Source: Sulfurovum sp. bin170 (GTDB lineage: Bacteria; Campylobacterota; Campylobacteria; Campylobacterales; Sulfurovaceae). From it: a stretch of 15,162 nucleotides of DNA. Shown here one piece after another: positions 1 through 5,122 of this stretch (positions are counted from its first letter, which is position 1; every line of letters begins with the position of its first letter). The stretch lies in NCBI RefSeq assembly GCF_010892395.1, contig NZ_JAACKB010000008.1, positions 1 through 15,162 of the forward strand, read 5' to 3'. The notes below the pieces were generated by a model. The model saw only the letters and a program-made list of their open reading frames with translations. It had not been told where the DNA came from and searched no databases. The position numbers were made by a program, and so were the translations under genes.

Positions 1-442
1 CAATATACTCTGCTTTGCTTTGATAGTACTCTACTTCAAAAGGCAAAATACCGAGTAGTCTATCACAGTATAGCTCTAATTTTTTGGCTCGTTTGGGACG
101 ACTTGCCCAGACTTGGGGGAGAATATAGTAGATAATCTCTTTGTTGGGATAGGCGATTTTGAGTTTTTTAGCAAGAGGAAGGTTAAATCCAGATGAGTCC
201 ATAAGCAGGATTTTATCAGCATCTTTGGCAATCTCTACCATCTCGTCAGCAACTTTGAAAAACCATCGTAGTTTTTTGATAGCATCAACTATACCCATAA
301 TAGCCATATCGCTTATATCATAAAGAGGAGTGCCTAAAGATTTATCGAAGATACCCAAGAGTTCAACATCTTGGGTATATTTCAGAACCTCTTTTAGATG
401 AAGATTAGAAGAGGGTTCTAGTGCAGAGACGAGAATTTTCAT
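1..442 (-). CDS. lpxB: Lipid-A-disaccharide synthase, 5' part (runs off left edge)
   Basis: Only the first 147 codons are present; the rest lies beyond the left edge. The translation begins MKILVSALEPSSNLHLKEV and contains a DKILLMDSSGFNLPLAKKL stretch and a QVWASRPKR segment. These match the N-terminal half of LpxB, a GT19 glycosyltransferase that joins UDP-diacylglucosamine and lipid X to form the lipid A disaccharide at the inner face of the cytoplasmic membrane. The N-terminal signature is the form I associate with Campylobacterota. The ATG at 442-440 is the only plausible start: no in-frame ATG, GTG or TTG occurs between it and the stop of the upstream gene at 485-487. It has no Shine-Dalgarno of its own at normal spacing, because a palindromic repeat (444-469) sits one base upstream. 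A minigene inside that repeat may supply translational coupling. It is downstream of, and probably co-transcribed with, the FUN14-like gene. Confidence 0.9.
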   Translation of the reverse strand, partial: MKILVSALEPSSNLHLKEVLKYTQDVELLGIFDKSLGTPLYDISDMAIMGIVDAIKKLRWFFKVADEMVEIAKDADKILLMDSSGFNLPLAKKLKIAYPNKEIIYYILPQVWASRPKRAKKLELYCDRLLGILPFEVEYYQSKAEYI

Positions 443-459
443 CGTAGGGGCAGACCCAT
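439..459 (-). other. Putative 6-codon leader minigene inside REP, coupled to lpxB
   Basis: On the minus strand an AAGGG Shine-Dalgarno (471-467) is followed after 7 bases by ATG (459-457), five sense codons and a TGA stop (441-439), encoding MGLPLR. The stop overlaps the lpxB start in the classic ATGA arrangement. Because lpxB has no ribosome binding site of its own, ribosomes could reach it by terminating on this minigene and reinitiating. The minigene lies almost wholly inside the palindromic repeat. Sequence positions are seen directly; translation is inferred and could be coincidence. Confidence 0.4.
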
Positions 460-474
460 GTGTCTGCCCTTGTT
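444..474 (+). repeat. REP-like palindrome, copy 1 (GTAG head)
   Basis: A GTAG tetranucleotide (444-447) is followed by a 22-base imperfect palindrome (448-469). Its 8-bp arms are GGGCAGAC and GTCTGCCC around a CCATGT centre with one mismatched pair, and a TTGTT flank follows. The same 31-base unit recurs at 2463-2493 with two differences that compensate each other in the stem. A GTAG or GGAG head followed by a palindrome is the known layout of REP sequences mobilised by RAYT (REP-associated tyrosine) transposases. No such transposase is in this window. The element separates the FUN14-like gene from lpxB and would form a hairpin in their shared mRNA. Confidence 0.7.
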
Positions 475-484
475 GGTATATATT

Positions 485-823
485 TTATCCAAATTTCAGA
501 CCAGCAAGAAAACCAGCAACAGCACCAACTCCTGAACTAAGCTCCATACTGCCAAGTCTTGTTTTTAGCATATCATAGAGTGATTGAAATGAGTTCATAC
601 CTGATTGTACACCATCTTTTATCATCGCATCATCTACTTGAAAAGCACCTTGTGACTCTAGCACAAACAGCACCACAAGTCCTAGTCCTAAAATTAGTAG
701 AAGAAGTTTAAAGCTCTTTTTTAAAAAATATCCTACTGCTAGACCGATAATAAAACTTACACCCATCTGCATAAAAGGAATACCCCCCTCTGTTGCTGTA
801 CCTACTGCATATTCATCATTCAT
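485..823 (-). CDS. Small FUN14-family-like membrane protein
   Basis: A 112-residue protein with a hydrophobic segment at about residues 17-34 that ends in GYFLKKSFK, a second at 37-55, a polar middle (57-95), and a glycine-rich hydrophobic C-terminus (97-109, ending GFLAGLKFG). The arrangement G-x3-GYxxKKxxK, hydrophobic stretch, and C-terminal GFLxGLxxG resembles the FUN14 domain found in small bacterial membrane proteins of unknown function and in eukaryotic FUNDC1. The assignment is by pattern only and moderately sure; no bacterial role is claimed. The ATG at 823 has AAAGGG upstream at about 7 bases. It begins 29 bp after the metF stop and precedes lpxB by 42 bp, on the same strand as both, so it may be part of a metF-FUN14-lpxB transcript. 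A TATAAT overlapping the metF stop could give an extra promoter. Confidence 0.65.
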   Translation of the reverse strand: MNDEYAVGTATEGGIPFMQMGVSFIIGLAVGYFLKKSFKLLLLILGLGLVVLFVLESQGAFQVDDAMIKDGVQSGMNSFQSLYDMLKTRLGSMELSSGVGAVAGFLAGLKFG

Positions 824-851
824 TAGTTAACCCTTTAATTTTTGTGTTACC

Positions 852-857
852 ATTATA
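852..857 (-). promoter_or_regulatory. Possible -10 element overlapping the metF stop
   Basis: The minus strand reads TATAAT from 857 to 852, and its TAA is the metF stop codon. It would start transcription about 20-25 bases upstream of the FUN14-like gene. No recognisable -35 is seen. Campylobacterota sigma-70 promoters often lack one, but an AT-rich stop-codon context can produce this by chance. Confidence 0.25.
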
Positions 858-1779
858 CCTTATCACCTATTAATTTACTACATAAATCAAAACGATTATG
901 TGTCATAAGATGTACTTTTGGGTGTAGGTTCATAATATCATCAAATAGTGTTTTTGATATACCAAACCCTACCTCTTGCTCCTTATCTACTCCATCCATA
1001 GCAGCTAGATTCATCTCATCTATAATATCTTTTGGTACGGTGATTCCTGGAACTTTGTCAGAGATAAAATTTGCTGTTTTTGCACGAACTACGGGGAATT
1101 GTCCCAAGATAAGTTCAGCCTCTTTTGCTGTCTCTCTAACACTCTGTTCTTTACACTCTTCAAATATCTCTATTAACTCTTTTGCATTATCCAAATCATA
1201 AACAGGTTGAGTAATTATCCCTCTAGCTCCATAGTTAAGTTTTTTGAGTATCTTTTTTTTGATTCGTCGCATATCTTTGGAGTAGGCGTTTGATACAGCA
1301 AAAGGGTATATCGGCTTAGGTTTGGGATTTAACTCTTTGTTGCTGTAGTCCAGACCACTGTTTAGACGATATATAATACTAAGTAGAAGTGTAGAGTCTC
1401 TCTCTAGTACACCTTTTACCTCTGGTTGGTCAGAGAGTTTTGCTGGATCACCTGTGAGTGCCAAGATACAACGAAGGTCAAAATCATTAGCACCTAGCAG
1501 AGTTGATTGAAGGGAGAGCTTATTTTTATCTCTCATGCTCATTGTAGCGATAACAGGTTTTCCAAAACTCTCCTGTATTTTGATGGCAGAGAGAACGCCT
1601 GACATTTTGAGTTTGGCAAGAGGATTATCGGTCACTGAAAATCCAGAAACCTTCTTGTCTAGCCCTATTGATTTGATTGTTTCGATGGTTTTAGAGATGG
1701 ACGCACCATGAGGAGGAGTTATCTCTACTGTTATAAAAGGTTCATTACTGTGAAGTTTTTTGCAAAATTTTTCAAACAT
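853..1779 (-). CDS. metF: Methylenetetrahydrofolate reductase
   Basis: A 308-residue protein of the MetF family, close to the usual length of about 290-300. MetF is a cytoplasmic FAD-dependent TIM-barrel enzyme that reduces 5,10-methylene-THF to 5-methyl-THF for methionine synthesis. Visible signatures are VEITPPHG near the start (Glu19 corresponds to the catalytic Glu28 of the E. coli enzyme), SVTDNPLAKLKMS (48-60), the flavin/folate loop LALTGDP with Asp111 (usually LALRGDP), and GARGIITQPVYD around residue 190. The ATG at 1779 has an AAGGA Shine-Dalgarno upstream. It is divergent from serB across 66 bp and followed by the FUN14-like gene in the same direction. The pairing with serB is metabolically sensible, since serine is the main donor of one-carbon units. 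The family call is firm; the physiological electron donor is not visible. Confidence 0.9.
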   Translation of the reverse strand: MFEKFCKKLHSNEPFITVEITPPHGASISKTIETIKSIGLDKKVSGFSVTDNPLAKLKMSGVLSAIKIQESFGKPVIATMSMRDKNKLSLQSTLLGANDFDLRCILALTGDPAKLSDQPEVKGVLERDSTLLLSIIYRLNSGLDYSNKELNPKPKPIYPFAVSNAYSKDMRRIKKKILKKLNYGARGIITQPVYDLDNAKELIEIFEECKEQSVRETAKEAELILGQFPVVRAKTANFISDKVPGITVPKDIIDEMNLAAMDGVDKEQEVGFGISKTLFDDIMNLHPKVHLMTHNRFDLCSKLIGDKV

Positions 1780-1805
1780 ATATATATTATTCCTTATTAA
1801 TTCGA

Positions 1806-1818
1806 TATAATTCTACCA
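1806..1818. promoter_or_regulatory. Overlapping divergent -10 elements for metF and serB
   Basis: The plus strand has TATAAT at 1806-1811, which would start serB transcription near 1818, about 28 bases before its ATG. The minus strand has an extended -10, TGGTAGAAT (1818-1810), which would start metF near 1803. The two hexamers share two bases, so the polymerases would exclude each other. No convincing -35 is visible for either. Positions are read directly; promoter function is inferred. Confidence 0.45.
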
Positions 1819-1845
1819 AAAAACAGCATAGAGGTAGTATAAAAG

Positions 1846-2466
1846 ATGAAATTAGCCGTATTTGATTTTGATTCAACACTGATGGATGGTGAGACGATAG
1901 ATTTTTTGGCAGCACCATTGGGGCTAGAGGAGAAAGTAGCAGCGATAACTGAGATGGCAATGGAAGGTGAATTGGATTTTTTTGAGTCATTGACCACGCG
2001 AGTAGCACTTCTTGAAGGTTTGCCAAAAGAGAAGGTGGAGAAGATTTGTAGTGAACTTCCTATGATGCCAGGAGCAAAAGAGGTAGTTGCAGGATTAAAA
2101 GAGAGAGGTTATAAAGTTATCTGTTTCTCTGGTGGATTTAGGACAGCTACGACACCAGCATCTAAGAGATTGGGAATTGATGCCGATTTTTCCAATATTT
2201 TGCATGATGAGAATGGTATATTGACAGGCAGAGTTGGTGGAGATATGATGTTTGGATTCTCCAAAGGTGATATGATTGTTCGTTTGCAAAATCTGTTGGG
2301 TATTAGCAGAGAGAATACGCTAGTGGTTGGTGATGGTGCAAATGACCTTAGTATGTTTGAACATGCTGATACAAGAGTGGCATTTTGTGCCAAACCGATA
2401 CTTAAAAAGGCTGCTACACATTGTGTTGATATAAAAGATTTACGAGAGATTCTAAAAATTGTGTAG
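1846..2466 (+). CDS. serB: Phosphoserine phosphatase (HAD family)
   Basis: A 206-residue HAD-superfamily phosphatase carrying out the last step of serine synthesis, O-phosphoserine to L-serine, in the cytoplasm. All four HAD motifs are present: motif I FDFDST with nucleophile Asp7 and acid/base Asp9; motif II FSGGF with Ser95; Lys140 in GFSKGD; and VVGDGANDLSM with Asp163 and Asp167 binding Mg2+. The cap region carries the SerB-type DGETIDFLA substrate motif. It lacks the N-terminal ACT-type extension of longer SerB forms, and the short length suits Campylobacterota enzymes. The ATG at 1846 is preceded by AGAGG (1830-1834) at rather long spacing. Its TAG stop is part of the GTAG head of a REP-like repeat, so the last residues may have been altered when that element inserted. 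Confidence 0.92.
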   Translation: MKLAVFDFDSTLMDGETIDFLAAPLGLEEKVAAITEMAMEGELDFFESLTTRVALLEGLPKEKVEKICSELPMMPGAKEVVAGLKERGYKVICFSGGFRTATTPASKRLGIDADFSNILHDENGILTGRVGGDMMFGFSKGDMIVRLQNLLGISRENTLVVGDGANDLSMFEHADTRVAFCAKPILKKAATHCVDIKDLREILKIV

Positions 2467-2493
2467 GGGTAGACCCATGTGTCTACCCTTGTT
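2463..2493 (+). repeat. REP-like palindrome, copy 2 (GTAG head contains the serB stop)
   Basis: GTAG (2463-2466) followed by the 22-base palindrome 2467-2488 (arms GGGTAGAC and GTCTACCC) and a TTGTT flank. It matches copy 1 at 29 of 31 positions. The two differences (C451 to T2470, G466 to A2485) face each other in the stem, so pairing is kept. The TAG of the head is the serB stop codon. In serB mRNA the hairpin sits directly after the stop and could protect the 3' end or help termination. Confidence 0.7.
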
Positions 2494-2501
2494 AATTGTT
2501 T

Positions 2502-2520
2502 ACGCGACTAAAGTCTGCGT
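2502..2520. repeat. Small hairpin within the composite repeat
   Basis: ACGC-GACT, loop AA, AGTC, bulged T, GCGT: an 8-bp stem with a single bulge. It has the same layout (two stem blocks, AA loop, one-base bulge on the 3' side) as the neighbouring hairpin at 2533-2553, which suggests both belong to one composite mobile repeat rather than being chance structures. Confidence 0.5.
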
Positions 2521-2532
2521 TTCCTAAAAAAC

Positions 2533-2557
2533 GGTGGGCTTAAAAGCACCACCCTAC
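2533..2557 (-). repeat. Second, inverted REP-like element (GTAG head on minus strand)
   Basis: Read on the minus strand it begins GTAG (2557-2554) and continues into a hairpin whose arms are GGTGG-T-GCTT and AAGC-CCACC, with one bulged base and a two-base loop. It differs in sequence from the 2463 repeat but has the same head tetranucleotide and faces it. The pair therefore resembles a bacterial interspersed mosaic element (BIME). It lies between serB and uppP and could act as a terminator or mRNA stabiliser. Confidence 0.6.
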
Positions 2558-2574
2558 AAAAAATACCACATAAT

Positions 2575-2602
2575 TTGCTCAAAATGAGCATAGTTTTAGA
2601 TA
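2575..2602 (+). promoter_or_regulatory. Weak candidate uppP promoter with overlapping inverted repeat
   Basis: TTGCTC (2575-2580), a 16-base spacer and TAGATA (2597-2602) give a weak sigma-70-like pair ahead of uppP. A short inverted repeat, TGCTC (2576-2580) and GAGCA (2586-2590), overlaps the -35 and could be an operator. Both calls are speculative in such AT-rich sequence. Confidence 0.3.
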
Positions 2603-2624
2603 AATTAATATAGGATATAGATTC

Positions 2625-3389
2625 ATGGATATTTTACAAGCCATAATAATAGGAATTATTGAGGGTTTTACAGAGTTTTTGCCTATCTCTTCAACAGGTC
2701 ATATGATTGTTGCAAGTGAGTTTTTAGGTATAGAACAGACTGCTGTAGTAAAAGCATATGAGGTTATTATACAGTTTGCAGCGATATTAGCTGTGATGTT
2801 ACTGTATAGAGAGAAGATAAATCTGAAAGAGATAGAGCTTTGGAAGAAGCTATTTGTAGCATTTTTACCAATAGCTATTGTTGGTTTTCTCTGTAAAGAT
2901 TGGATAAAAGAGATATTTACTATCTCTACTGTTGCATGGATGTTTATTGTTGGTGGTATTGTTTTCCTTGTTGTTGAGTATTTTTATGAGGAAGAGCAGA
3001 GTCATACGACAGTGATTGAAAATGTAAGTTGGTCTCAATCTATATGGATAGGTTTAGCACAGATATTATCCTTAGTCCCTGGTACAAGTAGAGCAGGGGC
3101 GACCATTATCGGTGGATTACTCTTAGGCTTAGATAGAAAAACATCAGCAGAGTTCTCTTTTCTTTTGGCAATACCTGTAATGATGGCGGTAAGTGGCTAT
3201 GATTTGTTAAAGCACTATGATGAGTTTATCGGTGCTGATTTGACTGCATTTGTGGTCGGTTTTGTGGTTGCCTTTGTGGTGGCTTATTTGACTATAAAAC
3301 TTTTTATAGTTTTTTTGCAACGATTTACATTTGTTGCATTTGGTATCTACAGGATACTTTTTGGAGTATTTCTGTTGATGATTATGTAA
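2625..3389 (+). CDS. uppP: Undecaprenyl-diphosphatase (BacA family)
   Basis: A 254-residue, very hydrophobic protein of the UppP/BacA family, which dephosphorylates undecaprenyl pyrophosphate on the periplasmic side of the inner membrane to recycle the lipid carrier for peptidoglycan and surface polysaccharides. Overexpressed members confer bacitracin resistance. The first signature [14 protein letters not shown] gives Glu13, Glu17, Ser23 and His26; the second, [12 protein letters not shown], gives Arg156. These are the two inverted-repeat active-site loops of the family. About seven or eight membrane helices are evident. The ATG at 2625 follows AGGA at about 9 bases. The length is slightly shorter than the usual 265-275. 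The helicase gene starts 11 bp after its stop, so the two probably form an operon. Confidence 0.93.
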   Translation: MDILQAIIIGIIEGFTEFLPISSTGHMIVASEFLGIEQTAVVKAYEVIIQFAAILAVMLLYREKINLKEIELWKKLFVAFLPIAIVGFLCKDWIKEIFTISTVAWMFIVGGIVFLVVEYFYEEEQSHTTVIENVSWSQSIWIGLAQILSLVPGTSRAGATIIGGLLLGLDRKTSAEFSFLLAIPVMMAVSGYDLLKHYDEFIGADLTAFVVGFVVAFVVAYLTIKLFIVFLQRFTFVAFGIYRILFGVFLLMIM

Positions 3390-3400
3390 AGGTTAAAAAT

Positions 3401-4789
3401 TTGACATTTAATGAATTTGATTTTCATAAAGAGCTTTTGAAAGGGGTAAAAATAGCAGGTTTTAAAGAACCAAGCCCAATTCAAGAGATGGTGATTCCTA
3501 TTATAGCAAATGGGGAAGATTTGGTGGGACAAGCCCACACAGGGACAGGTAAGACGGCAGCATTTGGTCTGCCTCTGATGAATAAAATTATTAATGGTGA
3601 GATAGAGAGAGCATTGGTAATTACTCCAACACGAGAGTTGGCAACACAGGTGAGTGATGAGCTTTATCATCTTGGCAGATTTGCAGGGATTAGAACCATC
3701 ACTGTCTATGGTGGTGTAGGTTATGGACGACAGATTGCATTGATTAACAAAGGTGTGCAAGTTGTGGTTGCAACGCCAGGGCGACTAAAGGACCTCTATA
3801 AAAAAGGTAAAATTGATAGCTTCAATCCCGAAATAGTTGTCCTTGATGAAGCTGATGAGATGCTTGATATGGGTTTCTTGGAGGAGATTAAAGAGATTTT
3901 TGAGTATATCCCTCAAAATCGACAGACTCTACTCTTTTCGGCAACTATGCCAGAGCCGATTAAAGCCTTGGCGGACACTATTCTAACCAAGCCACAGTTT
4001 ATATCTGTAGTTGGAGAGGATGAAGGCACTGTCAATAATGTGATAGAGCAGACCTACTGCGTGATTAATGAGTCTCAAAGAGATGAGGCGATAGTGAAAC
4101 TGTTAGAGACTGAAAAGATAAAAAAATGTTTGGTTTTTTGTCGAATGAAACGAGAGGTTGATAGACTCTCAGAGCATTTACAAGCTCTTGGCTTTAATGC
4201 AAGAGGGCTTCATGGTGATTTAGAACAGACAGAGAGAGATGAGGTCATCAAAGCCTATCGACGAAATGAGATTCAGATTATGGTAGCAACAGATGTTGCT
4301 TCAAGAGGTTTAGATGTCAAAAAAGTGACGCATGTTTTTAACTACCATATCCCTTTTGATCCACAGAGTTATGTGCATCGTATTGGTAGGACAGGACGAG
4401 CTGGAAAAAGTGGTAAGGCTATTACTCTTGTTACCACAGGTGAATTTAAAGAGCTTCAACGGATTCAAAATGAGGTTGGAGCGGATATAAAACTGGCTAC
4501 TATTCAGCTTGATGGCTCTATTGAAGAGCAGACATGTAGTGATTTTTCAACTTTAGACGAAAAAGTACGCAATACAGATATATCAGAGTGTGCAGTTGAT
4601 TTTATTGATAGTATGGAAGATATGGACTATCATGAGTTTGTTGAGAGGGTAGTTAGCCTGTTATTAAAGAACAAAAAATCATCATCAGCTCTGATTGGAT
4701 ATGACAAAGAGAGTGTCAATAGTATGCTAGATGAGTATAGAGATGAACAAAAAGTAGCACGGCAAAACAGTCGTAAAAGAAAGAGATAG
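3401..4789 (+). CDS. DEAD-box ATP-dependent RNA helicase
   Basis: A 462-residue helicase with the full DEAD-box motif set: Q motif (FKEPSPIQ, Gln28), Walker A AHTGTGKT (45-52), PTRELA, TPGR, DEAD (149-152), SAT (180-182), HGDLEQTERD, ATDVASRGLD and HRIGRTGR (326-333). Such proteins unwind short RNA duplexes in ribosome assembly or mRNA decay, often under cold stress. After the RecA-like core (to about residue 360) comes a roughly 100-residue extension with an acidic middle and a very basic end, RQNSRKRKR, a likely RNA-binding tail. The start is TTG at 3401: it has AAAGG at 8-base spacing, partly within the uppP stop region, and the only nearby ATG (3411) is out of frame. DeaD, RhlE and CshA subfamilies cannot be separated by eye, so no symbol is given. 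Confidence 0.93.
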   Translation: MTFNEFDFHKELLKGVKIAGFKEPSPIQEMVIPIIANGEDLVGQAHTGTGKTAAFGLPLMNKIINGEIERALVITPTRELATQVSDELYHLGRFAGIRTITVYGGVGYGRQIALINKGVQVVVATPGRLKDLYKKGKIDSFNPEIVVLDEADEMLDMGFLEEIKEIFEYIPQNRQTLLFSATMPEPIKALADTILTKPQFISVVGEDEGTVNNVIEQTYCVINESQRDEAIVKLLETEKIKKCLVFCRMKREVDRLSEHLQALGFNARGLHGDLEQTERDEVIKAYRRNEIQIMVATDVASRGLDVKKVTHVFNYHIPFDPQSYVHRIGRTGRAGKSGKAITLVTTGEFKELQRIQNEVGADIKLATIQLDGSIEEQTCSDFSTLDEKVRNTDISECAVDFIDSMEDMDYHEFVERVVSLLLKNKKSSSALIGYDKESVNSMLDEYRDEQKVARQNSRKRKR

Positions 4790-4813
4790 TAATTAAGCTT
4801 TTTCAAGTAAAAA

Positions 4814-4848
4814 TTGCATAGAATACTTCTATAAAATAAATCTATAAA
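4814..4848 (+). promoter_or_regulatory. Possible promoter for oadGAB
   Basis: The 74-bp gap after the helicase contains TTGCAT (4814-4819) and two TATAAA sequences (4830-4835 and 4843-4848). Neither has ideal spacing from the -35-like site (10 and 23 bases), so at best this is a -10-driven promoter. No convincing terminator for the helicase is seen in the gap. Confidence 0.3.
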
Positions 4849-4863
4849 TGTAAAGAGGTTTTT

Positions 4864-5106
4864 ATGGAAGAAGTTAATCTACTTGCAGAGAGTTTTAAGT
4901 TTATGATACTAGGTATGAGTGTAGTTTTTCTATTTCTCATAGCTTTAGTACAGTTTATTAAACTTCAAGCTTATCTCATAAACAAGTATTTCCCCGAAGC
5001 ACCACCAGCACCAGCTACACCTGTGGCTAACACATCAGAAGATGAAAACAAGAGAGTTGCTGCAATAATTGCTGCAGTGTCTGAATTTCGTAAAAATAAA
5101 TCATAA
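4864..5106 (+). CDS. oadG: Oxaloacetate decarboxylase gamma subunit
   Basis: An 80-residue protein with one membrane helix (about residues 11-32), an Ala/Pro-rich linker (44-54), and a short soluble tail ending VAAIIAAVSEFRKNKS. This is the layout of the OadG/beta-MmdC family, which anchors the alpha subunit to the membrane-bound beta subunit in Na+-translocating decarboxylases. The AAIIAAVSEFRK helix is typical. The C-terminal histidine residues said to bind zinc in some enterobacterial OadG proteins are missing; there is no His anywhere in the protein. The ATG at 4864 has AGAGG at 5-base spacing. It is the first gene of oadG-oadA-oadB; identification rests partly on this context. Confidence 0.88.
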   Translation: MEEVNLLAESFKFMILGMSVVFLFLIALVQFIKLQAYLINKYFPEAPPAPATPVANTSEDENKRVAAIIAAVSEFRKNKS

Positions 5107-5122
5107 TAAATGAGGGTATAAG

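Noticed and set aside
842..1201. Plus-strand open frame of 119 codons opposite metF
   Set aside because: It lies inside the well-supported metF on the other strand, has no family resemblance, and its composition is that of a reverse-complement shadow.
2463..2557. CRISPR array or insertion sequence at the repeat cluster
   Set aside because: No regularly spaced identical repeats, no spacers, no transposase and no target-site duplication; the GTAG-headed palindromes fit REP elements better.
3347..3760. Minus-strand open frame of 137 codons across the uppP/helicase junction
   Set aside because: Overlaps two solid genes on the other strand; Cys/Ser/His-rich translation typical of antisense shadows.
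4798..4816. Possible terminator after the helicase gene
   Set aside because: AGCTTTTTCAAG followed by TAAAAATTGC allows only a very short, mismatched stem; not enough to call.
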